Source of the DNA: a virus
Direction: 5' to 3' (one strand)
IMG/VR virus record: IMGVR_UViG_3300035199_000475
Location: 1 to 38,643 of that record
Length of the DNA stretch: 38,643 nt
A model generated the notes under the pieces. The model was given only the letters and a program-made list of their open reading frames with translations, was not told the origin of the DNA and searched no databases. This document shows, in pieces, positions 28,922-36,074 of this stretch. A program made the position numbers and the translations under genes. Each line of letters starts with the position of its first letter. Within the stretch, counting starts at the first letter, position 1.

Positions 28922-29131
28922 ATGAACTATATTAAGACCAAAAACACGAAGCGTTTCTCATTTCAAGTTAATCGAAACACCACCGCCAAGAAGGCGGGAT
29001 CCAATACGGTAACGATTAGTACTCGCGGTACTGATGGTTGTTACAGTGCCGGACAATCGCAGTTGACGTTAACTGTCCGTGAAGCATCCGCTTTGAAGAG
29101 CTTTCTAGATAGTAACCTAGTGTCCGAATAA
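28922..29131 (+). CDS. small conserved T4-like phage protein
   Basis: A 69-residue product with AAAGGAG upstream. The block RFSFQVNRNTTAKKAGSNTVTIST... SQLTLTVREASALKSFLDSNL matches a small beta-rich family I know from T4-like cyanophages and other marine phages. Role unknown. Probably abundant, given the structured UTR. Confidence 0.7.
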   Translation: MNYIKTKNTKRFSFQVNRNTTAKKAGSNTVTISTRGTDGCYSAGQSQLTLTVREASALKSFLDSNLVSE

Positions 29132-29137
29132 TACAAG

Positions 29138-29170
29138 TTCCGCAGGGAGGCACGGGGTTACAGGTGCCTC
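29138..29170 (+). repeat. repeated 5'-UTR hairpin element, copy 3
   Basis: TTCCGCAGG is followed by the perfect stem GAGGCAC/GTGCCTC (29147-29153 with 29164-29170) closing GGGGTTACAG. The ATG at 29217 is 46 nt downstream. Confidence 0.85.
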
Positions 29171-29216
29171 ACATTCACATGATTTATATCAATAATAAAA
29201 AAAGAGGAAACTTACG

Positions 29217-29648
29217 ATGGGTAAAGTAAAGAATGGACAAACGGTGAGTGTTCATTATGTGGGAACGCTGAATGATGGTACGGAGTTCGATAATTCGAAT
29301 ACACGAGGAGAACCAATGTCATTTCAGGTGGGCTCTGGACAATTAATTTCGGGATTCGACACAGCGGTACAAGGAATGTCGATTGGAGAATCAAAAACTA
29401 TTAAAGTATCTCCGGACGACGCGTATGGTACCGTAGATGATAATGCAATTCAAACGTATCCAAGTTCTATGTTTCCAGACAACTTTCAGTTCTCAGTGGG
29501 TGCTCACGTTCAAGGATCTGACGATTCCGGTCAACCAGTAACCGCAAGAATTTCAACGTTTAATGATGAAAATGTAACCCTGGATTTTAATCATCCGCTA
29601 GCGGGAAAAACATTAAACTTTGAAATTAAACTTATCGATATTGAATAA
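29217..29648 (+). CDS. FKBP-type peptidyl-prolyl isomerase (SlyD-like)
   Basis: A 143-residue FKBP. VSVHYVGTLNDGTEFDNS, GSGQLISGFDTAVQGMSIGESKTIKVSPDDAYG and an inserted IF-type flap region follow the SlyD/FkpB layout. It catalyses cis-trans isomerisation of prolyl bonds and can act as a chaperone. Similar genes occur in T4-like marine phages. No signal peptide, so cytoplasmic. It lacks the His-rich metal tail of E. coli SlyD. Confidence 0.93.
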   Translation: MGKVKNGQTVSVHYVGTLNDGTEFDNSNTRGEPMSFQVGSGQLISGFDTAVQGMSIGESKTIKVSPDDAYGTVDDNAIQTYPSSMFPDNFQFSVGAHVQGSDDSGQPVTARISTFNDENVTLDFNHPLAGKTLNFEIKLIDIE

Positions 29649-29653
29649 TATCG
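29636..29653 (+). terminator. hairpin between convergent genes
   Basis: CGATATT-GAAT-AATATCG is a perfect 7-bp stem across the stop codon of the FKBP gene, facing the end of the minus-strand peptidase gene. A possible bidirectional terminator; AT-rich and without a clear T-tract. Confidence 0.35.
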
Positions 29654-29660
29654 GTTGAGA

Positions 29661-30299
29661 CTATATTTCTAGTATACATAAAGCTTTATTTACGTTCATG
29701 ATAAACGTCGTATGCATATCTGTCCAGCCAGAATATTTTGTTCCGGCATGATCAGGATCGGCATCTGTTTCTTTAATTGCCCAAATGCTTGCGTGTACAA
29801 GTTCATGTATTAAAGACGTATCGCAAATCAGTTTATCTTCCGGTCCCGTCTTAACCCACACATACCCAGGACTATACGTTAATCCTCCATACTGAGCATT
29901 TTCATATTTGATTCCATCCAAATCATATCCCGTTCCACGTTTATCTTCAGAGCTCCAGTGTATCAGTATTTTATTTAAGTTGTTTATGACCACATCTTTT
30001 GGATCGGTAAAATAATCAAGCCACATGGTATAAAATATCATTAGCGCTGTCGATACGCGTCGGCCATCATACAAGCTACAGTCTTCTACCACTTGCCATG
30101 TCTTATAAAACGTGGGGATTTTTACTAGTTGAGGCATCAAATTGCTTGAATCGCAATTACTACCTTCACGCGTAATGTCTCGTATTTCTGGAATTGCTGT
30201 TATACACGTTGTATTGAAACTCGTCGTAAATATAACGATAGAAAAGAGACAAAAAAAACGCAATCCCATATTAATACGTATCTCATTTAACAATCCCAC
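29661..30299 (-). CDS. secreted putative zinc metallopeptidase
   Basis: A 212-residue minus-strand protein. A hydrophobic N-terminus (GLRFFCLFSIVIFTTSFNTTC) is a signal peptide, possibly lipidated at the Cys; the true start may be the internal Met at 30269. IHELVHASIW supplies HExxH, and DADPDH about ten residues later may give the third ligand. It is short for the known families. It would act in the periplasm or on the surface. Not assignable to a named peptidase. Confidence 0.65.
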   Translation of the reverse strand: MGLLNEIRINMGLRFFCLFSIVIFTTSFNTTCITAIPEIRDITREGSNCDSSNLMPQLVKIPTFYKTWQVVEDCSLYDGRRVSTALMIFYTMWLDYFTDPKDVVINNLNKILIHWSSEDKRGTGYDLDGIKYENAQYGGLTYSPGYVWVKTGPEDKLICDTSLIHELVHASIWAIKETDADPDHAGTKYSGWTDMHTTFIMNVNKALCILEI

Positions 30300-30316
30300 T
30301 GCTAATATTTAATTTG

Positions 30317-30679
30317 ATGGCCAGACGACGAAAAAAGTTATGGAGCAAAAGTTCAATTTATACCACGATGGACGGTAAGAAAGTTGAAATGGATAGTACA
30401 TGGGAAGTTGCCATGGCTTCAAGACTCGATGCCCTTGGGATTAAATGGGTACGCGATAATACGTTAAAGCTTATGTACGTTACACGAGGCAATAGAAAAC
30501 GAAAATATATTCCCGATTTTTATCTTCCAGATTATGATGTCTATATCGAGGTGAAGGGTTACTGGACAGATGCTGCCCGCCATAAAATGAAAGATGTTCA
30601 AGAAAGAAATCCCGTTAGAATTTTAATTTTAGAATCTCTGTCGGAAATAGTGAACCTAGATATTAAAACCATAAAATAG
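30317..30679 (+). CDS. PD-(D/E)XK-type endonuclease-like protein
   Basis: A 120-residue protein starting at ATG 30317 (a TTG precedes it). DSTWEVAMASRLDALGIKWVRDN, then KYIPDFYLPDYDVYIEVKGYW, carries the E...PD...ExK nuclease signature of small phage and Vsr/homing-endonuclease-like proteins. It may nick DNA or act as a recombination or restriction nuclease. It is divergent from the peptidase gene upstream. Confidence 0.75.
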   Translation: MARRRKKLWSKSSIYTTMDGKKVEMDSTWEVAMASRLDALGIKWVRDNTLKLMYVTRGNRKRKYIPDFYLPDYDVYIEVKGYWTDAARHKMKDVQERNPVRILILESLSEIVNLDIKTIK

Positions 30680-30739
30680 ATTTGTTGTGACTGTTCTTTG
30701 TGAACAATTTATTAATATTGCTTAAAATAAGAATATCAA

Positions 30740-31105
30740 ATGGACTACAGGAAATATATGACAGAGAACAATAGCTGGAAATATGCGCAAATTTTAGTCG
30801 AGTATAGTCGTGATGATACAAGGTATTTAATCGCTGAAGTTTATTCTCTGGGCCCCAACGGAGAGTACGATACATTTTGTCCTGCTCGCCTGGAAACTGT
30901 CGCGGATCTTAAACATGCTATAGACGATATAGAAAGAGATGGTCCGAATACATGGTTTTATGATAACGGTAAGTTTGCATGGAAAAAGTGTAACAACGGA
31001 TTTGAGTGGGACTGGTACCCAGCAAATCAAAGTTATAGCCAGAAGGTTGATAAGCAGGATCCGCATGACGACTATACGGTTACACCCTATGGAGAAAAAA
31101 AATAA
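30740..31105 (+). CDS. hypothetical acidic Trp-rich protein
   Basis: A 121-residue product from ATG 30740; ATG 30758 (MTENNSWKYAQ) has a better AGGA upstream and is an alternative. Rich in Trp, Tyr, Asp (NTWFYDNGKFAWKKCNNGFEWDWYPANQSY). It may be a small beta-rich domain. Not recognised. Confidence 0.55.
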   Translation: MDYRKYMTENNSWKYAQILVEYSRDDTRYLIAEVYSLGPNGEYDTFCPARLETVADLKHAIDDIERDGPNTWFYDNGKFAWKKCNNGFEWDWYPANQSYSQKVDKQDPHDDYTVTPYGEKK

Positions 31106-31122
31106 AACGACGTTAAACTAAT

Positions 31123-31353
31123 ATGAATCCAGAGAACCAGAAGATCATAAGACAAAGGATTTTAGAGGTAGCAGAGAACCTGGTAGGAAAGCTTCCAGAG
31201 CACCCCAGACACCCGAAAGGAAGAAATCCATATGCACATATCCCGAAAGTTATAAAGGACGCTACCGGTGGTATTTCGTACAAGGATTTACCTGATGAAA
31301 TGTTCAATGACGTTATGCAGCTTATACAGTATTGTGAAGATAATCCATTTTGA
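31123..31353 (+). CDS. small conserved phage protein
   Basis: A 76-residue product. The block HPKGRNPYAHIPKVIKDATGGISYKDLPDEMFNDVMQLIQYCEDNPF resembles a small family that I recall in T4-like marine phages. No role known. It ends six nucleotides before tRNA-Arg(TCT). Confidence 0.55.
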   Translation: MNPENQKIIRQRILEVAENLVGKLPEHPRHPKGRNPYAHIPKVIKDATGGISYKDLPDEMFNDVMQLIQYCEDNPF

Positions 31354-31359
31354 ATTCAT

Positions 31360-31433
31360 GCCTCGATAGCTCAGCTGGACAGAGCATCGGCCTTCTAAGC
31401 CGACGGCCGCAGGTTCGAATCCTGCTCGGGGTA
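31360..31433 (+). tRNA. tRNA-Arg (TCT)
   Basis: 74 nt. The anticodon loop CTTCTAA has TCT at 31394-31396, reading AGA. The acceptor GCCTCGA pairs with TCGGGGT (G1-U72 and U4-G69 wobbles), and the T arm has GGTTCGAATCC. CCA not encoded. Confidence 0.95.
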
Positions 31434-31456
31434 CTTTACATACCACGGAGGGTGTT

Positions 31457-32020
31457 ATGAAATTTTTAATACCATTTTTTATTGTAATGTTGATCAATGC
31501 ATGCTCAGTATCGAATAATTTGTCCGACGGACAAGTCGACTGTGGAGGTCTTATTGGTGACCGTGCTTGTAACTTTTCTCTTATGGATCAAACGGGAAGC
31601 GATTGGACACTACACGACCACCACGGAAGTATTATCATTCTTGATTTTTCTGCAATGTGGTGTGGGTACTGTCAAAAAGCAGCCATCATCGCTCAGGAAA
31701 TTCAAGATAAATACGCTCGCGATAATGTTGTTTGGGTAACCATCTTACTTCAAAACAACTACGGCCAACAGCCAACATTAAAAGATTTAAACGCCTGGGC
31801 TGATGAATTTGAAATGTCTTCATCACCAGTGGTATCGGGAAATAGCGAGATGATAGATACTTCGGCAAAGGATGGTTATAACGTAAACACGTGGCCAGGA
31901 CTTGTAATTATAGATCGAGATATGAAGATCATCCATGAATTAAAGGGCTGGAACGAAATGCAAGTTAAGTTCTGGTTGGAGCAATTAACTCAGGAATCAA
32001 CGAGGAGAAACAATGATTAA
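31457..32020 (+). CDS. thioredoxin-like lipoprotein (TlpA/ResA type)
   Basis: A 187-residue protein. The N-terminus FLIPFFIVMLINAC is a lipoprotein signal (Cys16). The thioredoxin fold carries SAMWCGYCQKA (CxxC active site) and a cis-Pro-like NTWPGLVIID. TlpA/ResA proteins reduce or oxidise disulfides of exported proteins. A phage copy anchored in the envelope may fold phage or host surface Cys proteins; note the several Cys-rich exported proteins in this window. The end overlaps the glutamine synthetase start by eight bases. Confidence 0.9.
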   Translation: MKFLIPFFIVMLINACSVSNNLSDGQVDCGGLIGDRACNFSLMDQTGSDWTLHDHHGSIIILDFSAMWCGYCQKAAIIAQEIQDKYARDNVVWVTILLQNNYGQQPTLKDLNAWADEFEMSSSPVVSGNSEMIDTSAKDGYNVNTWPGLVIIDRDMKIIHELKGWNEMQVKFWLEQLTQESTRRNND

Positions 32021-33101
32021 TCGTGCTTCAATAAATCGTAAAGTAGAATATATTTGGGTTGATGGTACAAAACCAACACCCCAGCTAAGATCAAAGACAA
32101 AGATGTTAAGTCCCAAAGAAGGAATTCCTATTTGGGGATTTGATGGTTCTAGTACTAATCAAGCAGAAGGCTCTGACTCTGATTGCGTGTTGAGTCCAGT
32201 ATTTGTTTGTAATGATCCAATTCGTGGATATCCCAATGAATTAGCATTGTGTGAAGTGTTAAATACGGATATGACTCCACACAAATCAAATACAAGGGCT
32301 AGTTTATCTAAAGTATATGAAAAACATAAACCTGAAGATATGTGGTTTGGGATGGAGCAGGAATATACTTTTATGAACTGGTGGGATTATAGACCATACG
32401 GATTTGATTATTGCCGCTGGATCAAGGAGGAGACTACAAGCGAAGGACAGGCACCGTTCAAACCACTTCCACAAGGTCCATATTATTGTAGCGTCGGATC
32501 TGGATTAGCAATTGGTAGAAAAGTTGCAGAAGAACATCTAGATGCTTGTTTGGAAGCAGGATTAACACTATCGGGAATTAACGCTGAAGTGATGCCAGGT
32601 CAATGGGAATTTCAGATTGGTCCAGTCGATGCAATGGAAGTTTCCGACCAGCTTTGGGTTGCTCGTTGGTTACTACACAGAGTTGCAGAAAAATACGAGA
32701 TAGCCGTTTCTTTTGACCCAAAACCAGCTGAAGGTGATTGGAACGGTGCAGGATGTCATACTAATTTTTCTACCAAAGAGATGAGAAATTCTTTAGAAGC
32801 TTGTGAAAGAGCGGCCACCGCTTTAGGAAAGCGAGCAACAAAGCACATTGAGAATTACGGTGCCGGTATTGAAAAGAGGTTAACCGGTGATCATGAAACA
32901 TGCTCTTATAATGAATATAAGTGGGGAGTATCAGACCGCGGAGCGTCTGTAAGGATCCCGTGGCAGGTAGCAAAAGAGGGTAAGGGTTATATTGAAGATC
33001 GGAGACCCAATGCAAATTGTGATCCTTATGTAGTCACAAGGCTAATTACAGAAACTGTTTGTGGTTCCAACGAATTATATGACACATATTTTAAGAGCTA
33101 G
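32013..33101 (+). CDS. glnII: glutamine synthetase, type II (GlnII/GSII)
   Basis: A 362-residue GS of the eukaryotic-type class II (usual length ~340-370), not the bacterial class I dodecamer. Landmarks are VEYIWVDGT, IWGFDGSSTNQAEGSDSDCVL, WFGMEQEYTFM, GINAEVMPGQWEFQIGP, NGAGCHTNFSTKEMR and SDRGASVRIP with YIEDRRPNANCDPY. Makes glutamine from glutamate, ammonia and ATP. GSII occurs in some bacteria (rhizobia, actinomycetes and others) and eukaryotes. A phage copy is unusual; it could raise glutamine for nucleotide synthesis or bypass host GS adenylylation control, since GSII lacks the Tyr adenylylation site of GSI. ATG 32013 follows GAGGAGAAAC. Confidence 0.95.
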   Translation: MINRASINRKVEYIWVDGTKPTPQLRSKTKMLSPKEGIPIWGFDGSSTNQAEGSDSDCVLSPVFVCNDPIRGYPNELALCEVLNTDMTPHKSNTRASLSKVYEKHKPEDMWFGMEQEYTFMNWWDYRPYGFDYCRWIKEETTSEGQAPFKPLPQGPYYCSVGSGLAIGRKVAEEHLDACLEAGLTLSGINAEVMPGQWEFQIGPVDAMEVSDQLWVARWLLHRVAEKYEIAVSFDPKPAEGDWNGAGCHTNFSTKEMRNSLEACERAATALGKRATKHIENYGAGIEKRLTGDHETCSYNEYKWGVSDRGASVRIPWQVAKEGKGYIEDRRPNANCDPYVVTRLITETVCGSNELYDTYFKS

Positions 33102-33342
33102 ACAAAACGTAAAGATAAACAGTCGCAAGGAAAAAGCAGGGGGTTTTCATATTGGAACAGTGATATACGGATATGATAAAATACTAAAAAAAATCATAGG
33201 GGGTTATATTACAGAGACGTTCATTGAAGACGATAAACAGCATTTAACCATTCGATGGTCTGATCCATTTATTGCAATTGAATACTGCTCCGCGGCTGAT
33301 TTACGCAAGAGATTAAAATCAAAAGAACGGAGGTTAGGTTAA
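33079..33342 (+). CDS. hypothetical small beta-rich protein
   Basis: An 87-residue product if started at ATG 33079 inside the end of the glutamine synthetase gene; no Shine-Dalgarno decides it. The core HIGTVIYGYDKILKKIIGGYITETFIEDDKQHLTIRWSDPFIAIEYC has the G-x-V...I-x-W rhythm of the GDxV SH3-like group but lacks the GDLV start. Not recognised. Confidence 0.5.
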   Translation: MTHILRARQNVKINSRKEKAGGFHIGTVIYGYDKILKKIIGGYITETFIEDDKQHLTIRWSDPFIAIEYCSAADLRKRLKSKERRLG

Positions 33343-33371
33343 TCATTATGATAATTATTTAATGGAGTATC

Positions 33372-33956
33372 ATGAATTTATTACGTGAATACATAAGAAA
33401 GCTTCTTGACGACAAGCAAAATTGTTTGCGGGAGTCAAAGTTAAGAGTGTTTGATTTCGATGACACCCTTGTCAAGTCAGGTTCTAGAATTAAGGTTTCT
33501 CATAAAGGACAAGAAAAATATATAACGCCAGCAGAATTTGCGATGCAAGGCGAAAAGCCAGGTCACGGATATGATTATTCAGAATTTCTGGATGTTGTTG
33601 AACCGCGTGAGATTAGAAGGGTCACCAACATCTTACGGAACGCTGTCAGGGCCGGGACCGTCGGAAGAGAAATTGTGATTTTAAGTGCTCGAGGACCAGG
33701 ATCGAAATCTTCCATAAGAGATTATTTAGAAAGCATAGGGATAGATACTACAAAAATAACATTCGCGCTGTTAGGAAACGCAAATCCGATAGCTAAGCGT
33801 GACTGGATAGAAAAGAGAATCGCGGATCGCGGTGTCACCGACGTATTGTTTTTTGACGACTCAGGAAAAAATGTTAATGCTGTTTCAAGCTTAAAAGATC
33901 AATTCCCAGATATAAAGCTCATTGCAAGAAAAGTTTCCTACGCGGAAGAAATATAA
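33372..33956 (+). CDS. HAD-superfamily phosphatase with tag-like N-terminus
   Basis: A 194-residue HAD hydrolase. The motifs are FDFDDTLVKSG (DxDxT), ILSARGPGS (motif II), AKRDW (Lys) and VLFFDDSGKNV (DD). Comparable phage proteins act as polynucleotide 3'-phosphatases or 5'(3')-nucleotidases. The N-terminus MNLLREYIRKLLDDK departs from but recalls the shared tag (L-R-x-x-I-R-x-L-L). ATG 33372 follows ATGGAG. The substrate is unknown. Confidence 0.8.
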   Translation: MNLLREYIRKLLDDKQNCLRESKLRVFDFDDTLVKSGSRIKVSHKGQEKYITPAEFAMQGEKPGHGYDYSEFLDVVEPREIRRVTNILRNAVRAGTVGREIVILSARGPGSKSSIRDYLESIGIDTTKITFALLGNANPIAKRDWIEKRIADRGVTDVLFFDDSGKNVNAVSSLKDQFPDIKLIARKVSYAEEI

Positions 33957-34103
33957 TAAAACACTATAAAAACTGGCATAACATTAAGATAATTGTTACA
34001 GTTTGTTATCGGAGGTGTTTTATGTATTGACGGATTATCTGTATAAATTAGTAAGGTGAACGTAAACTATTACAAGTAACCGCATCCGATTGATAGGATC
34101 TGC
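33957..34103 (+). other. gap with a two-codon minigene
   Basis: 147 bp. GGAGGTG at 34011-34017 is a near-perfect ribosome site followed by ATG-TAT-TGA at 34022-34030, a complete two-codon frame. No other frame or promoter of the GTGAAA type is seen. It is either the remains of a deleted gene next to the direct-repeat insertion, or a true minigene. Confidence 0.45.
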
Positions 34104-35390
34104 ATGCATAAAAAAACACCAAAAAATAAGATCAAGATTGTAATATCAACCTGTAAGGGTTATGAAACTTTTTTATTTAACATCTTAGAAGACTTAGACT
34201 ATAAGAACCACATTGATGATATTATCATCGTTCAAGGAAGGTGCGATCGACAAATGATCACGTGCCACGATGGTGTTCCAATGATCTGCTCTACCAAGAA
34301 CCTGTTTGACTATATTTCCTTTAACATGGTGGCAAAATATGCAGATCATCCAGTCGTAAACAGCGATAAGTATTTGTTTCTTCATGATACATGCGAAATC
34401 ACCGACACCACATTTTTCTGGAAAACGCTAAATGAGCTAGATAAAAAGACCGATGATGGCTATGGTTTCTATTACCTTTGCAATAAGGAGCTGTCTGCCG
34501 GCAATAATATCGGTATTGGAACAAAGGAGTTCGTCGTTGAGTATGGTTCAAATTTTAACATACTTCATTCCATATCAAAACCTCTCGCAATTACTCTTGA
34601 ATGTGGAAAAAGTCTACCACTGCACCCGACGATTTGTGCAAATGCAGACTCCGTAAAGGCCATTGCGTTGGAGCTATCAACTCAATCGTTGAAAAATGAG
34701 TTAAAATTTATCTTTGCACCGCAATCTAAGGACCTCTTTCATGCTTGCAAAGTCTCTCTACCAGGTATACCGTGGAACAGGGGTCCCGGAAACCACCTTG
34801 AAACATACCAGCATGACATATTCATTGATTTACTTAAAAGATTGTGCATTTTGTATTATTCTCATACATCTCTATCAGGTGAAGGAAGCAATCTCGGTGA
34901 TGGAACTGGGTTTCCAATTTTGCGGATCAAGAAGAAGTCCGGCCGTAATGGTAATATTTCTCGTGTCGTCCAGCCCATATCTACCTGTAAAGAGGATCTT
35001 GTTCGAACGACCTTTCCATCCCTCGTTAATGGTGTTTACTTTCGCTATAACATTGACGCGTTGTATGCTGTAATGAATGGCGATCCCGAAACCGTCCGGC
35101 CCATGATTTTAAACGACAGATTGCAGAGCGAGAAGGAAGAGTTATGGCATTGGTTGAACAACAAGGCATGGAACAACCTCCGCATAGGTAAAGAACAGAT
35201 CGTTTGTATGGGGGACGATCTTATTAAGTTTCCTAAAGAAAAGGAGGCTGTTACAAGACGTTATATAACCCAAACCCTCATCGACCACGACCAGTCTAAA
35301 TACCCTTTATATTTTTTAGATATCAAGGATTTGTTTAAAACATATAAGCACGTAGTATTGGAGTACAAGGAAGTCATGGTAAATGACTAA
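34104..35390 (+). CDS. putative glycosyltransferase, possibly acquired cassette
   Basis: A 428-residue protein. The N-terminus KIKIVISTCKGYETFLFNILEDL and KYLFLHDTCEIT resemble a GT-A nucleotide-binding start with a D-x-(D/C)-type metal motif, so a glycosyltransferase is likely but not proven. The middle (GIPWNRGPGNHLETYQHD) and C-terminus are not recognised. Base use looks richer in GC and in CTC/CTT, TCC and CCG codons than the neighbours. The first coding stretch is repeated just after the stop (38 bp, 2 mismatches), which suggests insertion by recombination or loss of a tandem paralogue. Confidence 0.6.
   Translation: MHKKTPKNKIKIVISTCKGYETFLFNILEDLDYKNHIDDIIIVQGRCDRQMITCHDGVPMICSTKNLFDYISFNMVAKYADHPVVNSDKYLFLHDTCEITDTTFFWKTLNELDKKTDDGYGFYYLCNKELSAGNNIGIGTKEFVVEYGSNFNILHSISKPLAITLECGKSLPLHPTICANADSVKAIALELSTQSLKNELKFIFAPQSKDLFHACKVSLPGIPWNRGPGNHLETYQHDIFIDLLKRLCILYYSHTSLSGEGSNLGDGTGFPILRIKKKSGRNGNISRVVQPISTCKEDLVRTTFPSLVNGVYFRYNIDALYAVMNGDPETVRPMILNDRLQSEKEELWHWLNNKAWNNLRIGKEQIVCMGDDLIKFPKEKEAVTRRYITQTLIDHDQSKYPLYFLDIKDLFKTYKHVVLEYKEVMVND
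34134..34171 (+). repeat. direct repeat, copy A
   Basis: 38 bp starting AAGATTGTAATATCAACCTG, inside the 5' end of the glycosyltransferase-like gene. Copy B at 35390-35427 matches 36 of 38. Confidence 0.9.
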
Positions 35391-35427
35391 AGATTGTAAT
35401 ATCAACCTGTAAGGGCTATGGAACTTT
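35390..35427 (+). repeat. direct repeat, copy B (remnant of a second gene start)
   Basis: Begins at the last base of the upstream stop codon. In frame it reads KIVISTCKGYGTL, the same as the start of the glycosyltransferase-like protein, then stops at TAG. It therefore looks like the decayed head of a paralogue or the scar of a recombination event. Confidence 0.85.
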
Positions 35428-35446
35428 ATTCTAGTTAAAATCCACA

Positions 35447-35475
35447 GTGAAAATGTATGACTTACATGATACAAT
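35447..35475 (+). promoter_or_regulatory. phage promoter, GTGAAA-17-TACAAT
   Basis: GTGAAA at 35447-35452, 17-bp spacer ending CATGA, TACAAT at 35470-35475. It drives the gene at 35501. Confidence 0.75.
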
Positions 35476-35500
35476 GATTATATCAGTAGTTGGAGATTGT

Positions 35501-35839
35501 ATGAAGGTTTATCATAAAAAGAATTTTAGAGAATTAGTTGAACATCCTCGTGACAATGAAGGATGGCTGAAAATGATGGATGCTCAAGAGCAAGCCCAAT
35601 TTCCCCGAGACTATACATTGGTTGCCACAGTCGAAGGCGACGATGTCGAAAAAGCCTTTGAGCTAACAAATACAATTGACCACAGCTGGTGGGAGAATGA
35701 AGGGGCAACAGCCCTATTCGATGATTCTGGTTGCAGGAGTACATCGGTCGGTGACGTTGTTGTAATGTCAGACGGTAGACAGTTGGAATGCGCCCCATTC
35801 GGATGGAAGCTTCTCAACGACGAATTGTACGATGACTAG
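35501..35839 (+). CDS. hypothetical phage protein, YodL-like
   Basis: A 112-residue product. ATG 35501 follows TTGGAG; the longer frame starts in the promoter and is rejected. It has a segment CRSTSVGDVVVMSDGRQLECAPFGWKLL that resembles the R-S-x-S-V-G-D-V motif of small plasmid and phage proteins (YodL-like). No function is established for them as far as I know. Acidic overall. Confidence 0.6.
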   Translation: MKVYHKKNFRELVEHPRDNEGWLKMMDAQEQAQFPRDYTLVATVEGDDVEKAFELTNTIDHSWWENEGATALFDDSGCRSTSVGDVVVMSDGRQLECAPFGWKLLNDELYDD

Positions 35840-35848
35840 CACAATAGC

Positions 35849-35877
35849 GTGAAAATTCAAAGCACATATGATATAAT
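35849..35877 (+). promoter_or_regulatory. phage promoter for the tRNA-Leu/Met cluster
   Basis: GTGAAA at 35849-35854, 17-bp spacer ending ATATGA, TATAAT at 35872-35877. The predicted start falls just before tRNA-Leu. Confidence 0.8.
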
Positions 35878-35890
35878 AAATTTAAGAGAT

Positions 35891-35973
35891 GCCGGGATGG
35901 TGGAATGGTAGACACAACGGACTTAAAATCCGTTGCTCATGTGAGCGTGAGGGTTCAAGTCCCTCTCTCGGTA
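35891..35973 (+). tRNA. tRNA-Leu (TAA)
   Basis: 83 nt with a variable arm. The anticodon loop CTTAAAA has TAA at 35924-35926, reading UUA. The acceptor GCCGGGA pairs with TCTCGGT (G1-U72, G5-U68), and the T arm has GGTTCAAGTCC. CCA not encoded. UUA is a frequent Leu codon in these genes. Confidence 0.95.
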
Positions 35974-35975
35974 CC

Positions 35976-36044
35976 TTGAATGGAACTGTCGAGTTATGGC
36001 GATACGACCATCGGAATCCATTCAACAGGACGCTCCCGTCCTGT
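35976..36044 (+). ncRNA. structured spacer RNA between tRNA-Leu and tRNA-Met
   Basis: TTGAATGGA (35976-35984) pairs perfectly with TCCATTCAA (36017-36025) and encloses smaller complementary pairs (ATGG/CCAT, CGAT/ATCG). It is followed by the perfect 8-bp hairpin ACAGGACG-CTCC-CGTCCTGT (36025-36044). It is co-transcribed with the tRNAs. It may be a processing signal or an independent small RNA. Confidence 0.6.
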
Positions 36045-36074
36045 AAGTATCAGTGCACTGGTACAGGGAGGAAC

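Noticed and set aside
30317-30679. Homing endonuclease invading a gene
   Set aside because: The nuclease-like protein is free-standing with no interrupted gene on either side; a general PD-(D/E)XK call is safer.
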